Shown one piece after another: positions 34,228 to 43,593 of a DNA stretch of 64,000 nucleotides (position 1 is its first letter; each line of letters begins with the position of its first letter). Source of the stretch: Enteractinococcus helveticum (GTDB lineage: Bacteria > Actinomycetota > Actinomycetes > Actinomycetales > Micrococcaceae). Below the pieces are notes generated by a model. It ran no database searches, was not told the origin of the DNA, and was given only the letters and a program-made list of their open reading frames with translations. The translations under genes and the position numbers were made by a program. Location of the stretch: contig NZ_DYXC01000084.1 in the NCBI RefSeq assembly GCF_020742345.1, forward strand, positions 35,970-99,969, given 5' to 3'.

Positions 34228-34758
34228 ATGCGATTGCCGAAATTGAAGATCCCCACATATGCTTCCATGCGCATCGGGCCGAAATTCCTCCAACGATTCA
34301 TGCGCATTTGGCCGCCGTATCTCGGAGCAGGTATCAAACCCGAATACATCGCCCAGGACGCTTCCCGATCGATCGTCACACATAAACCCAATATCTTGAC
34401 CCGCAACCTAGTCGGGACTGCATTCGGTGGCACCATGTTATCCATGACCGACCCATTTTTCATGTTCGCCGGCGTCTACGGTCTCGGCAAAGAATATTTG
34501 GTGTGGGACGTCGGAGTTGAGGCAAAATTCGTCAAACCTGGCCGGGGAAAAATTACCGCTGACATGCAAGTCGCTGACGAAACATGGGATCTCATCAAAT
34601 CAAAAACTGCCAACGGTGAGAAATATCTACACTGGTTCGACGTAGAAATCACCGATGAGCAAGGCGACGTGGTGGCAATCATACGACGACAGGTCTATTT
34701 CCGTCGCAAGCCCCAGTTCGTGAAGCAACGCGCCCCAGAATCTGAAGCTCACAAGTAA
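34228..34758 (+). CDS. DUF4442 hotdog-fold protein (putative thioesterase)
   Basis: 176 residues; ATG at 34228 preceded by AAGGAG. The sequence YLGAGIKPEYIAQDASRSIV, the helix NLVGTAFGGTMLSMTDPFFM and then VWDVGVEAKFVKPGRGKIT match the DUF4442 family of single-domain hotdog proteins related to PaaI-type thioesterases. The conserved central helix and following strand would form the active site. Substrate unknown. It stands alone between two decayed stretches. Confidence 0.8.
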   Translation: MRLPKLKIPTYASMRIGPKFLQRFMRIWPPYLGAGIKPEYIAQDASRSIVTHKPNILTRNLVGTAFGGTMLSMTDPFFMFAGVYGLGKEYLVWDVGVEAKFVKPGRGKITADMQVADETWDLIKSKTANGEKYLHWFDVEITDEQGDVVAIIRRQVYFRRKPQFVKQRAPESEAHK

Positions 34759-34949
34759 TCGTCGTGCCGATTACCCGACACCCCGTGCAACCAAGCCTTA
34801 GAGCGAATCATGCAGCTCAGCAAGAGACTTGATAGTGATAAACCATCGCATCATGCTAGAAAGTGGGTCTTCCATGACGACTGGTCACTCAACCTGTTAC
34901 GAAACATCCACGCCTACTTCGCACGTTTTGATCAAGGTTTTATACTCCG

Positions 34950-35361
34950 GTAACGTTCGCCGGTTTCACCGGCACGGTTTTGGAATGGTTCGACTCCACG
35001 GTCTACGGCTTCACGGCAACCATCATCGACACCATATTCCAGCCTGATTCCAACGGTGCGGTAGCCATCGTACTCCTACCAGCTAAGACCAAATTGGTGT
35101 TGGGCGGCGTTTCTGCTGGCGCTTACTTACCGTCTGCCGGGACTATCGGGAGGCGGCAAGTATGTGCAGACGCCATCCCCGATGTTCCATGATGTCGAAG
35201 AAGACACCACCGAGCATGCATCAGCCCATTCGTTGGAGATCGATGGAGAGTTGTGCGACCGCTTTGGACACCGCAAGACCATGTTTCACTTCGGCTACTG
35301 GGTGGTACTACTCTCAGGTGCGTTTATTGTCATACCGCTGATGCCTGGGACCGCTGGCTGA
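34950..35361 (+). pseudogene. Remnant of an MHS-family (MFS) transporter gene
   Basis: Frame fragments of a metabolite:H+ symporter survive in order: TGTVLEWFDSTVYGFTATII plus following DTIFQP at about 34960-35050, a GGKYVQTPSP piece near 35155 where GGEYG-type motif is expected, and CDRFGHRKTMFHFGYWVVLL near 35250. They are in different frames and spaced too closely, so the gene has deletions as well as frameshifts. The intact relative at 55366 shows what it once looked like (GNFVEWFDYGAYSYLAVVIA). Flanking 34759-34950 holds nothing else. Confidence 0.65.
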
Positions 35362-35482
35362 CAGCTCGGTTCTGACTGGATGATAAACCGATTACATCCG
35401 CTAGTTCGGTGCTACCCTCCGAAAACTCTGGTCTAACGGGTCGATAAAAACTCCTCAGGTGTGCTTCTTCGGAATCATCCCC

Positions 35483-36283
35483 TCAACCATTTTCTGACAT
35501 CACCGGAGCACCGAGGCGAGCCGAGATATCATTGGCCGTCTTGCGCACAGCCTCCTGCAGGTCCTCTGCAGAGTCGTTGAGCTCGACACGCGACGACGGG
35601 GCAGAAAGAATCACACAACCGATCTCAGCACCTCGCAGGTCACGCACCACAGCTGCAACGCCGAACTCTTCCGGAGTAGTAAAACCTTTATTCATCGCCA
35701 GACCGGTCCGACGAATCTCATCGAGTTCGTTTTGAATGAGTTCGTGAGTCAACCCGCCCCTGGGTGGGATGATCAGACCACCATCGACTAATTCGCAAAC
35801 GGTTTTCATCGGCTGATATGCCAACATGACACGCACTGAAGACGAATTCCACTGGTTATAACGGTTACCGATGGGCTGGGTATGCCGTACCTGATGCGGG
35901 CTGGCAACCTGGTCGACGACGATCGTACCGGTACCGCTCCACACGCCGAGCGCCGAGGTCTCACCTGTAACTTCTGTGAGCTGTTCCAAATATTCTAAGC
36001 CAGCGTCACGAATATCGAGATCCGCCAGCAGCGGGGCCGACAGTTCCAAAACACTTAGGCCCAGCCGGTAACGACCTCCATCACGCTCACGCTGAACATA
36101 GCCCAGTTCTGCTAAACCATGCAGCATCCGAGACACCGTGGATTTATGTAATCCAACAATTTCTGAAATTTCAGTGACCCCCAGCGCCGGACGCCGGATT
36201 GAAAATGACTCCAAGATAGCTAGCCCGTTGAGCAATGCAGCGGGCGCGCCTTGTGGTTGGCGGGCGGGCTGTTCGTCAGACAT
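35483..36283 (-). CDS. IclR-family transcriptional regulator
   Basis: 266 residues from the ATG at 36283; a GTG two codons earlier has a closer ribosome site (AGGAG) and is possible. The winged HTH (about 15-80) has GVTEISEIVGLHKSTVSRML. The effector domain (about 90-260) includes SALGVWSGTGTIVVDQV and GVAAVVRDLRGAEIGCVILS. It is a paralogue of the IclR gene at 57581. The adjacent MHS transporter remnant was probably its target, leaving this regulator orphaned. Confidence 0.88.
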   Translation of the reverse strand: MSDEQPARQPQGAPAALLNGLAILESFSIRRPALGVTEISEIVGLHKSTVSRMLHGLAELGYVQRERDGGRYRLGLSVLELSAPLLADLDIRDAGLEYLEQLTEVTGETSALGVWSGTGTIVVDQVASPHQVRHTQPIGNRYNQWNSSSVRVMLAYQPMKTVCELVDGGLIIPPRGGLTHELIQNELDEIRRTGLAMNKGFTTPEEFGVAAVVRDLRGAEIGCVILSAPSSRVELNDSAEDLQEAVRKTANDISARLGAPVMSENG

Positions 36284-36435
36284 GGTCACGGTACTCCTAG
36301 TCATGCAGCACAAACTCGTCCTGCTCTACAAGTGTTTTGACACATTGTATGCTTTGATTCCTCGAAACACAGGATTCTGAGTGCTACAACCTACACGGTC
36401 ACCACCAATATAAGTACACAGATGCCCTGAGCGAC

Positions 36436-37062
36436 TTAGCCTAATTGCTGCATTCCACCGGCGGTTGCCAAAATATGGCTCAAACGATCAGCAAGTTGGG
36501 AGGCGGGCTCTGGATGGTCATCCCGGAGCCAACGTTCCGTACGCCACAGTGCCCCGGCCGCTAAGAACATGGCGTGTTCGCGTAGTCCTTCAGCAGTGGA
36601 TTCTATTTTCTTAATGACAGCTCCAAGGGCAGGCACGTCAATAATCCGCGAAGCTAAGAACTCAATGACATCTTCTCGGACATCCCGCCCGGCGGTCGAA
36701 TCTAAGACCGCTAAGTAAAAGGCGCGGCGATGCCCCAGCTCCTGGAGCAAAGCTTGTAATACCGTGGCCGCGGCCGCCCGCCAAGACGTGGGATATGGCT
36801 GCAGTGGCGGGACCGTATCGAATAGCGATTTTAGTCGTACCATTGCCGAAGCGCGCATCAGGTTTGGCAGGTCACCAAAGTGCTGATACAAGGTTGGCCG
36901 GCTAACTCCTGCTGCTCGCGCAATTTCAGCGACACTAAAAACTTCACCCGGCTGTCCCTCATCCAGAGCTTCGGTGACGGCTTCAATCAGAGCTGCCCTA
37001 GAACGCTCAGCCCGCGGGTTGACCGAGCCTACGTCCTCGGGCCCCGAGGCCACTTTCACCAT
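36436..37062 (-). CDS. TetR-family transcriptional regulator
   Basis: 208 residues from an ATG at 37062; in-frame starts exist at 37074 and 37116. The HTH reads FSVAEIARAAGVSRPTLYQH followed by FGD, a standard TetR DNA-binding domain, in residues ~40-65. The rest is a ligand-binding helical domain without recognisable specificity. Divergent from the YhgE/Pip gene with a clear operator at that gene's transcription start, so it is most likely its repressor. Confidence 0.9.
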   Translation of the reverse strand: MVKVASGPEDVGSVNPRAERSRAALIEAVTEALDEGQPGEVFSVAEIARAAGVSRPTLYQHFGDLPNLMRASAMVRLKSLFDTVPPLQPYPTSWRAAAATVLQALLQELGHRRAFYLAVLDSTAGRDVREDVIEFLASRIIDVPALGAVIKKIESTAEGLREHAMFLAAGALWRTERWLRDDHPEPASQLADRLSHILATAGGMQQLG

Positions 37063-37099
37063 TTTTGTACCCATCCTTATCAATAACCGTGCTGCCACG

Positions 37100-37153
37100 T
37101 TGACATGATCCAGCATAGCAGGATATGTTTACACCTGTAAGATTTACATGTGT
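37100..37153 (+). promoter_or_regulatory. Promoter of the YhgE/Pip gene with overlapping TetR operator
   Basis: TTGACA (37100-37105), 18-base spacer, TATGTT (37124-37129). Immediately after it lie ACACCTGTAA (37131-37140) and TTACATGTGT (37144-37153), complementary at nine of ten positions with a three-base spacer. This covers the expected start of transcription. Confidence 0.7.
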
Positions 37154-37191
37154 CAAAGTATCGTATGAAGTTCAACGTGGGGAGCTCGTTT

Positions 37192-39459
37192 ATGTCCCGT
37201 CTCAACCCCAAGGTTCAGTTGACGATTATCCTGACGGCGCTAGCCATCATTCCACTGATCTATGCCAGCCTGTTGGTTTGGTCCGTCAAAGATCCCACCG
37301 GTTCCTTAGAGGTCATGTCCGCAGCCATCGTAAATCAAGACGAGCCTGCCACAACTAGCGATGATGACAAGCTCCAGCTAGGCGATGATCTCACCGAGAC
37401 ATTACTGGACTCTGATGAGAGTTTTAGCTGGACGACCATGAACGAACGCCAAGCCCATGATGCCCTAGAAACAGGGCAGATTCGAGCAATTCTCGAAATC
37501 CCTAGCAGCTTCTCGTCAAACGCAGCATCGCTAGGCGACGAGGAGCCCTTAGCAGCAGCCCAGTCCCAGTTGACGATCGTTACCGACGATGCATCAAATA
37601 TTATCGCTGGCAATATCGCTGCAACCGTTGGCGAAGCGGTTCGTTCGTCAGTGTCCAAGCAAGTCGGTGAAGAGTTTGTAGCACAGATGACCATTGGTTT
37701 CACGGACATTGGGACAGCACTTGATGAAGCAGCTGATGGTGCACACGAACTTTCCGATGGTACATCCAGCGCTCATACTGGAGCAGGCGACCTCGTCGTG
37801 GGTCTTGAAGAACTCACCAGTGGAGCCAATACACTCTCCAATGGTGCCACCGATCTAGCATCTGGCACAGGCGAAGCAGTTTCTGGGTCGCGTGAGCTAG
37901 CCTCCGGACTAGCCACCCTCAATGCCAAAACCCAAGACCTTCCCGACACAGCTGAGGATATTGACGATAAAGCTCAGCAGATCGCCGACGGTATACAAAA
38001 CATAGCTGACGATATTGCAGATGCCTCGTCGGTGGTCGATGCTCTGGCAGCTGATGCCCAAAGTGCACTAGACACCGCCCAGGCAAGTGAATCGACCGCA
38101 GAAGATATTGGTGGTTTAGTCACGACTGCTTCACAACACACTGATGATATCTCTGCTGACGGCCAGAACCTGTTAGACAACTGGAATGACTTATCTGAGG
38201 CCCAACGCCAGGCTGCTGTACAAGCAATGACGGACAACGCACAGGCAGCAAAAACCAGCCACGAGGAAGCACAGAAACAGGCCAAAACACTGCACCAGGA
38301 TCTCGCCGACCTGGTTGGTGGCGACACGACAAACGACACCGCTACCGGACTGACGGGACTATCAACAGATATTACTCAGGTACAGGAGGTCTTGGATCGG
38401 GTGCGTTCCGGGGCGGACCGGGGCACCGAGGGCAGCCAGCTGATGTACGAAGCAGCCGATCGTCTTACGACTACGACCGGTACTCTAGTGGACGGCACAC
38501 AAGAGCTCTCCGATGCAATCAATACTGCAGCGGCCGCATCCAGTGAACTCAGTACCGGACTTGAAACGCTAAACGACGGTGCCAACGAGCTAAGCAGTGG
38601 CACGACCGATTTAGCAGCCGGTGCCGGAGATGCAACGACAGGAGCTCATGACTTGCACGGTGGACTAGATCAGCTCGACACGGGAGCCGATGATCTAGCG
38701 ACAGGACTTGATGAGGGCAAAAGCAACGTTCCGAGGTATTCCGATAAGGAAAGCGATCACCTGGCTGGCACCGCCTCAGATCCTGTCACATTGGCTCAAC
38801 AACGTCTTCATGAGGTCGCTGGATATGGTTGGGGGCTAGCCCCGTATTTCATGGGGCTTGCACTGTGGGTTGGAGCCATGGGCTATTTCTTGATGCAACC
38901 GGCGATCAATGTGCGTCGTATCGTAACTACTGATTCTCGTCTACGTGCCGTGTTATCCAGCATATTCCCAGTGCTCATCATGGCGCTTGTTCAAAGTACG
39001 TTGATGGTCACCGTTGTACGTTTTGTCGTCGGTATTGATATGGTCCAAACAGCGGGAGTATATGCGCTCTGTTTCTTTGCAAGTCTGACTTTTTTCGTAC
39101 TGAATCAGATGCTCATTGCTGTCTTCGATGCGCCAGGCCGCTTTCTTGCACTGGTACTGATTGTTTTGCAGCTATCAGCTGCAGGTGGTACGTATCCAAT
39201 TGAAACAGCTCCACAGTTCTTACAAGACTTGCATGGTTGGCTGCCGATGACTCACGTGGTCACCGGGTTGCGCTCACTCATTGCTGGTGGAGCATTCGAC
39301 ACAAGTGGCGTATTGTTACCACTGGCCATGTGGCTACTGTTGGCCTTGGTAGGACTCGTTTCCGTGGTGCTGATGACCTGGTATAAAGCGCACCGACCCC
39401 GTCGGGCAAAACATTCTGCCCAGCTTGGGCAAAATGCGAACGAACCTGTCTCGGTCTAA
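37192..39459 (+). CDS. YhgE/Pip-family membrane protein
   Basis: 755 residues from an ATG at 37192 with GGGGAG eight bases upstream (in-frame GTG at 37150 is within the operator). One N-terminal membrane helix (about 8-32) precedes a very long extracellular region (about 40-550) built of heptad-like repeats of the type DGA..LS.G...L..GA, predicted coiled coil. Five C-terminal helices follow. This is the ABC2-like Pip/EsaA architecture associated with phage receptors and type VII-like export. No WXG100 or EccC gene is nearby. Regulated by the divergent TetR. Confidence 0.88.
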   Translation: MSRLNPKVQLTIILTALAIIPLIYASLLVWSVKDPTGSLEVMSAAIVNQDEPATTSDDDKLQLGDDLTETLLDSDESFSWTTMNERQAHDALETGQIRAILEIPSSFSSNAASLGDEEPLAAAQSQLTIVTDDASNIIAGNIAATVGEAVRSSVSKQVGEEFVAQMTIGFTDIGTALDEAADGAHELSDGTSSAHTGAGDLVVGLEELTSGANTLSNGATDLASGTGEAVSGSRELASGLATLNAKTQDLPDTAEDIDDKAQQIADGIQNIADDIADASSVVDALAADAQSALDTAQASESTAEDIGGLVTTASQHTDDISADGQNLLDNWNDLSEAQRQAAVQAMTDNAQAAKTSHEEAQKQAKTLHQDLADLVGGDTTNDTATGLTGLSTDITQVQEVLDRVRSGADRGTEGSQLMYEAADRLTTTTGTLVDGTQELSDAINTAAAASSELSTGLETLNDGANELSSGTTDLAAGAGDATTGAHDLHGGLDQLDTGADDLATGLDEGKSNVPRYSDKESDHLAGTASDPVTLAQQRLHEVAGYGWGLAPYFMGLALWVGAMGYFLMQPAINVRRIVTTDSRLRAVLSSIFPVLIMALVQSTLMVTVVRFVVGIDMVQTAGVYALCFFASLTFFVLNQMLIAVFDAPGRFLALVLIVLQLSAAGGTYPIETAPQFLQDLHGWLPMTHVVTGLRSLIAGGAFDTSGVLLPLAMWLLLALVGLVSVVLMTWYKAHRPRRAKHSAQLGQNANEPVSV

Positions 39460-39600
39460 AATGCCGTGCGAGTACCTTTGCTGCAGGGGACATGGATAGG
39501 CAGGGATTCCAAAGACGGTACAGGCTACTACGAAATGAGCCAGAGAAGATGACACCGCATGTCGATCACTGACCTACCCCGTATCAACAGCCGATGATAG

Positions 39601-40084
39601 GTGGTTGTTACTACTGATGAAAGTCCACGAAAATCCAAGACCTGCCGTTTATCAGCAGTCGGTGCTGTGGAATTGATTCTTAGTCTGACTACCTGGTGCA
39701 CAACCACTGAACAACATGCGAATCCTCAAATGACTCCTCACCAAGGTCGTGACGCAGTAATTCAGCTCGTCGTCGACATGACCGAGCAGCAGGAAGCCAA
39801 AAATTGGGAAGCCAGTACCGGCACAGCAACAGTCCGGAGTTGCACCATGAATAATGGTGACCAAGGTGCTGCCTACCAGTTTGCTTTGATGGGCCGGTCC
39901 ACAAGACAAACTTTGATACAGGTGCTGCTGGTAAGACCTACAGCATCACCGCTGTAGCGCACTGCGCACTCGGTAATGCATCAGATCTCAAGCATGAGGA
40001 CATCCAACAGCGCCAAAACGGTGAACCTCTGCCCGGAAATGAGTACGTTCCGGCAGCAAGAGAACTCGCTGATCTATCGAGTTG
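39601..40084 (+). pseudogene. Frameshifted lipoprotein gene
   Basis: The first frame gives a basic stretch, a hydrophobic core and a lipobox-like LTTWC, then MTPHQGRDAVIQLVVDMTEQ and GTATVRSCTMNNGDQGAAYQ, which looks like a small secreted lipoprotein. Near 39885-39895 the reading must shift frame to continue as TNFDTGAAGKTYSITAVAHC and end in AARELADLSS at 40084, ten bases inside the murB stop region. A sequencing error is the alternative to real decay. Flanks 39460-39600 hold no gene. Confidence 0.45.
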
Positions 40085-41204
40085 AACGTACCGTCTGCGG
40101 ATCCGCTAGTTGCACTCCGACCAAGACTGGCTCTGGAACCAGCGTGATGCCCCATTTTTTGACAACACCGTCGCGCACCAGGCTGGCAATCCTGACCATA
40201 TCCTGGGTTGTGGCACTCCCCCGGTTCGTCAAAGCAAGCGTGTGCTTGGTCGACAAGGATGCTCTGCCCTCAACTGTTCCGGATTCACCGTTCAGGCCGA
40301 AGCCCTTGTGGAAACCAGCGTGATCAATCAGCCAGGCAGCTGACAGTTTGACCGTCTCGACATCATTGCCGGCCTCATGGTGAGCAAAACGTGGCGCCTC
40401 ATCAGGCAGGGTGTCAGCCACCTCAATCGGCACGATGGGATTGGTGAAGAACGACCCGGTCGACCAGGTGTCGTAATCCGTGGCCTCAAGCACCATACCC
40501 TTGCTGGCGCGTAAGTCCAGCACGGTTTGACGAATGTGTTCCAGCGGAGCACGGTCCCCCAGTTCAACATTCAAGGCACGAGCCAATTGGGCATATCGCA
40601 CCGGTGCTAACTCACCGGTTTTGGTCAACTGTAAATCAACGCTGAGCACAATCCAACGCGGTGATGCATTGCGAAAGTTCGTGGTCGAAGACACAATCGA
40701 TCGCTTGATGATCGAGTCGCGATACCCAAACTCCAGATCATCACCGGTCAGTTCAATGATCTTGCGGGCTTTGCGATCCCAAACGCGAATGCTGTGCAGT
40801 GTTTGGGAAATGTCCGCTCCGTAGGCGCCAACGTTTTGGACCGGGGTGGCACCGGTAGAACCCGGAATGCCAGACAGGGCTTCAATGCCGGTGAGGCCTT
40901 CAGCCACCGACCAGGCAACGACGTCGTCCCACGTATGCCCGGCTGCCACCCGAATATGGACGTTGGTGTCGGTGGTTTCGACCACCTCAATGCCTTGGGT
41001 TGCGATCTGGACGACGGTGCCCGGAAAGCCTTCATCAGCGACGAGTAGGTTGGAGCCGCCGGCCACCACGAGCAGCGGCACGTCGGCGCTGTCGGCCTCA
41101 GCAATGGCGCGTGTCAGTTGGTTTTCTGTGGTGACCTTGACCCATGTGGTGGCTGGTCCCCCAACTCGGGCAGTGGTGTAATTGGCTAGTAAGTTTTGCG
41201 TCAT
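40074..41204 (-). CDS. murB: UDP-N-acetylmuramate dehydrogenase MurB
   Basis: 376 residues from the ATG at 41204, five bases after the upstream dehydratase stop. Reduces UDP-GlcNAc-enolpyruvate to UDP-MurNAc for peptidoglycan, FAD-dependent. NYTTARVGGPATTW and LLVVAGGSNLLVADEGFPG are FAD-binding, GLTGIEALSGIPGSTGATPV is the classic motif, and GYRDSIIKR holds catalytic Tyr/Arg. The C-terminal SAAWLIDHAGFHKGFG and KHTLALTNRG provide the rest. A type I MurB, as in E. coli. Downstream of two hotdog dehydratases, a common actinobacterial order. Confidence 0.97.
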   Translation of the reverse strand: MTQNLLANYTTARVGGPATTWVKVTTENQLTRAIAEADSADVPLLVVAGGSNLLVADEGFPGTVVQIATQGIEVVETTDTNVHIRVAAGHTWDDVVAWSVAEGLTGIEALSGIPGSTGATPVQNVGAYGADISQTLHSIRVWDRKARKIIELTGDDLEFGYRDSIIKRSIVSSTTNFRNASPRWIVLSVDLQLTKTGELAPVRYAQLARALNVELGDRAPLEHIRQTVLDLRASKGMVLEATDYDTWSTGSFFTNPIVPIEVADTLPDEAPRFAHHEAGNDVETVKLSAAWLIDHAGFHKGFGLNGESGTVEGRASLSTKHTLALTNRGSATTQDMVRIASLVRDGVVKKWGITLVPEPVLVGVQLADPQTVRSTR

Positions 41205-41208
41205 ACGG

Positions 41209-41676
41209 TTAGAGCTGCACTTGAGCTTGGGCACGAGTCAGGACACGGGCGTTGTTGTCGTTGGGGTTGGTGACGGTCAGATCCACGCGGACGACGTTGG
41301 TTTCTTCGTTGATTGCCCCGATTTTTGCTACGACGTCGAGTTGTGCCCCGGGGTTGGGGTTTTCAAATGGTCGGGCCGGGTTGGCGGTGTGAGTGGTTTC
41401 TTCGACGGGGACCATTGCAGAAAACCGGGTCTGGTAGTCGATGATGGCGCTGGGATCGTTGGTCCATTCGGTGACTAAGTCTATGGCCAGGCCCATTGAG
41501 AGCATGCCGTGGGCGATGACGCCGGGCAGTTCTGCGGTTTCAGCGGTGGCTTCGGACCAGTGGATCGGGTTGAAATCGCCCGATGCCCCGGCATAACGGA
41601 TCAGATCCGCGCGCGTGATATCGATGGTGCGGGTGGCGACGACTTCGCCTTTGGTGAGGTTTTCGATTGCAATCAT
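41209..41676 (-). CDS. MaoC-family hydratase, HadB-like
   Basis: 155 residues, hotdog fold. ADLIRYAGASGDFNPIHWSE contains the conserved Asp and His pair of MaoC/(R)-specific hydratases, and GVIAHGMLSMGLAIDLVTEW is the family follow-on. Resembles the HadB subunit of the (3R)-hydroxyacyl-ACP dehydratase known from mycobacterial FAS-II. In organisms without mycolic acids the role of this conserved pair is unclear. Ten bases after the HadA-like gene and five bases before murB. Confidence 0.88.
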   Translation of the reverse strand: MIAIENLTKGEVVATRTIDITRADLIRYAGASGDFNPIHWSEATAETAELPGVIAHGMLSMGLAIDLVTEWTNDPSAIIDYQTRFSAMVPVEETTHTANPARPFENPNPGAQLDVVAKIGAINEETNVVRVDLTVTNPNDNNARVLTRAQAQVQL

Positions 41677-41686
41677 GAAACAGTCC

Positions 41687-42121
41687 TTATCCGCGAATCA
41701 GCAACGTTGAGGCTATGGTCGCCACCGGCGCGCGTTGGGCCGTGGTGATCTCGACGTGGGTGGTGATGAGTCGGTTGCCGGCGAGTTCTTTGACGGCGCC
41801 TACCGTTGCGGTGGCATAGAGTTCATCACCGGCGACCACGCTGCGGTGGTGGGTGAAGCGCTGATCAGCATGGACCACGCGCGAGAAATCCACATTGGCT
41901 TCGGGGTCATTGACCATCAGGGCTTCGGCACGTTGGGCAATGGACACCAGAAACGTTGGTGGTGCGACGAGGTCTTTGTGACCGGCTGCGCGGGCGGCTT
42001 CGATGTCGTGGTGCAAGGGGTGAGTATTTTTCACCGCGGTCGCGAAGTTGCGGATGTCTTCGCTTCCGACATGGTACGGGCCAACCGTGGGATATTCTCG
42101 GCCGGTAATGTCAACAGTCAT
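41687..42121 (-). CDS. MaoC-like N-terminal dehydratase subunit, HadA-like
   Basis: 144 residues. VGPYHVGSEDIRNFATAVKN then THPLHHD is the FAS1-type dehydratase N-terminal family, and FSRVVHADQRFTHHRSVVAG is the hot-dog core as in HadA. It lacks the Asp-His catalytic pair, as expected of the non-catalytic subunit that partners the HadB-like protein encoded next. Two bases separate it from the small membrane protein gene upstream, implying a four-gene unit with murB. Confidence 0.88.
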   Translation of the reverse strand: MTVDITGREYPTVGPYHVGSEDIRNFATAVKNTHPLHHDIEAARAAGHKDLVAPPTFLVSIAQRAEALMVNDPEANVDFSRVVHADQRFTHHRSVVAGDELYATATVGAVKELAGNRLITTHVEITTAQRAPVATIASTLLIRG

Positions 42122-42123
42122 GT

Positions 42124-42402
42124 TTAGTCCTTTCCACGCTGTTGGCGACGTTTGCGGTCAGCTTCGAGGTTTTCGCGCAGTTCTTTACGGCGTCCGGCAT
42201 ATCGGATCGTTTGAGCAATCACGTGGGTGATAAGCCCTGCACCCATAACCCATACGGCGGTCAGTGACAGGATGCGGGTGGAGGTGAGCCCACCGATAAT
42301 GGCACACAGAAAACCGATGCCCAGGATGACCATTCCGGTGATCAACACCCGTTGGTAGGTGCGGGAACCGGTGGTAAAGGGGTTATCATCCATCCAAGAC
42401 AT
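42124..42402 (-). CDS. Small membrane protein of unknown function
   Basis: 92 residues. Two hydrophobic helices (about 18-40 and 47-66) are followed by a strongly charged, Arg/Lys-rich cytoplasmic tail (RRKELRENLEADRKRRQQRG). It ends two bases before the HadA-like gene and begins 25 bases after rtcB, all leftward. No domain recognised. Confidence 0.7.
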   Translation of the reverse strand: MSWMDDNPFTTGSRTYQRVLITGMVILGIGFLCAIIGGLTSTRILSLTAVWVMGAGLITHVIAQTIRYAGRRKELRENLEADRKRRQQRGKD

Positions 42403-42426
42403 GGTCTCTATTATCCCTGATGCGGA

Positions 42427-43593
42427 CTAGTCCCCCTTGACGTTTACGATTTGGCGCAGTGTGTGGCGAATGGTCACCAGTTCGGTGGAGTCCGCCATGA
42501 CTCGATCAATCGGCTTATACGCCTGCGGAATTTCGTCGATAAATTTATGCGTATCGCGGTATTCAATGCCAACCATTGCTTTGCGTAAGTCATCCTGGGT
42601 AAAGGCTCGGCGCGCAGCCCGGCGCGAGTATTGTCGTCCTGCACCGTGCGGTGCGGAGTCGAGTGCATCAGCATTGCCTTTGCCCTCCACAATGTAGGAG
42701 GCAGCACCCATTGATCCCGGAATTGAAGCCATATCGCCGTTGCGAGCGCGATTCGCTCCCTTGCGGGTTACCCAGACGTCTTTGCCGAAGTGTTCTTCTT
42801 TTTCGGTGAAGTTGTGATGCGAGTTGATCCGTTGGATATCGCGTACGGGTTCGCCCACCCAGCGACCTAACTGCTCGTTGACCCGATCCATCATTTCTTC
42901 ACGATTCAACAGCGCAAAGTGCTGAGCCCAGTGCAAATGAGCAATGTAGTCATCAAACTCTGGGGTGCCTTCTTCAAACCAGGCAAGATCTTCGTGGGGC
43001 ATGGTGTCGCCGGCTTCGTGCCGGAGGCGTTTGGCAATCGCAATGTGGTGGGTGGCGATCTTGTTACCAATGCCTCGTGATCCGGAGTGTAAAAACGTCC
43101 AAACGTTATCGTCTTCGTCCAAGCAGATTTCGATGAAGTGATTCCCGCCGCCCAGGGTGCCCAGTTGGACTCGCCAGTTTTTGTCGAAGGCATCGGGATC
43201 GAAGTCGATCTGTAGTGCCATGGTTTCTAATTCGTCGATGCGCGGCTTGGCGGTGGCCAAGATTTTGCGGTTGTATTGGCCTGCTGAAACCGGGATGGCG
43301 CGTTCAATCTGTTCTCGAAGTGTCTTGAGATCCTTGGGTAAATCGTTGAATGTGAATTGGGTTTGCACCGCGATCATGCCGCACCCGATATCCACGCCGA
43401 CTGCTGCAGGCATGACAGCACCCAGTGTCGGAATGACAGAACCTACGGTTGCGCCATAGCCCAGGTGGGCATCAGGCATCAGGGCGATGTGCGGGTAGAT
43501 AAAGTCCAATTCGGCCGAAGTAATGGCCTGTTTGCGGGTTTCATCTTCAAGCATCGAGGCCCAGGAGACGAGCTGATCATTGATACGTTCCAT
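42427..43593 (-). CDS. rtcB: RNA-splicing ligase RtcB
   Basis: 388 residues from ATG at 43593 (MERINDQLVSWASML, as in other RtcB). The open frame extends 27 codons upstream, but the sequence there is not family-like. GVDIGCGMIAVQT, GTLGGGNHFIEI, HSGSRGIGNKIA, NSHHNF and the guanylylated His of APHGAGRQYSRR are all present. It joins RNA 3'-phosphate or 2',3'-cyclic ends to 5'-OH. A TACACT hexamer ends six bases before the start and no ribosome site is visible, so the mRNA may be leaderless. No archease or rtcR nearby. Confidence 0.95.
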   Translation of the reverse strand: MERINDQLVSWASMLEDETRKQAITSAELDFIYPHIALMPDAHLGYGATVGSVIPTLGAVMPAAVGVDIGCGMIAVQTQFTFNDLPKDLKTLREQIERAIPVSAGQYNRKILATAKPRIDELETMALQIDFDPDAFDKNWRVQLGTLGGGNHFIEICLDEDDNVWTFLHSGSRGIGNKIATHHIAIAKRLRHEAGDTMPHEDLAWFEEGTPEFDDYIAHLHWAQHFALLNREEMMDRVNEQLGRWVGEPVRDIQRINSHHNFTEKEEHFGKDVWVTRKGANRARNGDMASIPGSMGAASYIVEGKGNADALDSAPHGAGRQYSRRAARRAFTQDDLRKAMVGIEYRDTHKFIDEIPQAYKPIDRVMADSTELVTIRHTLRQIVNVKGD

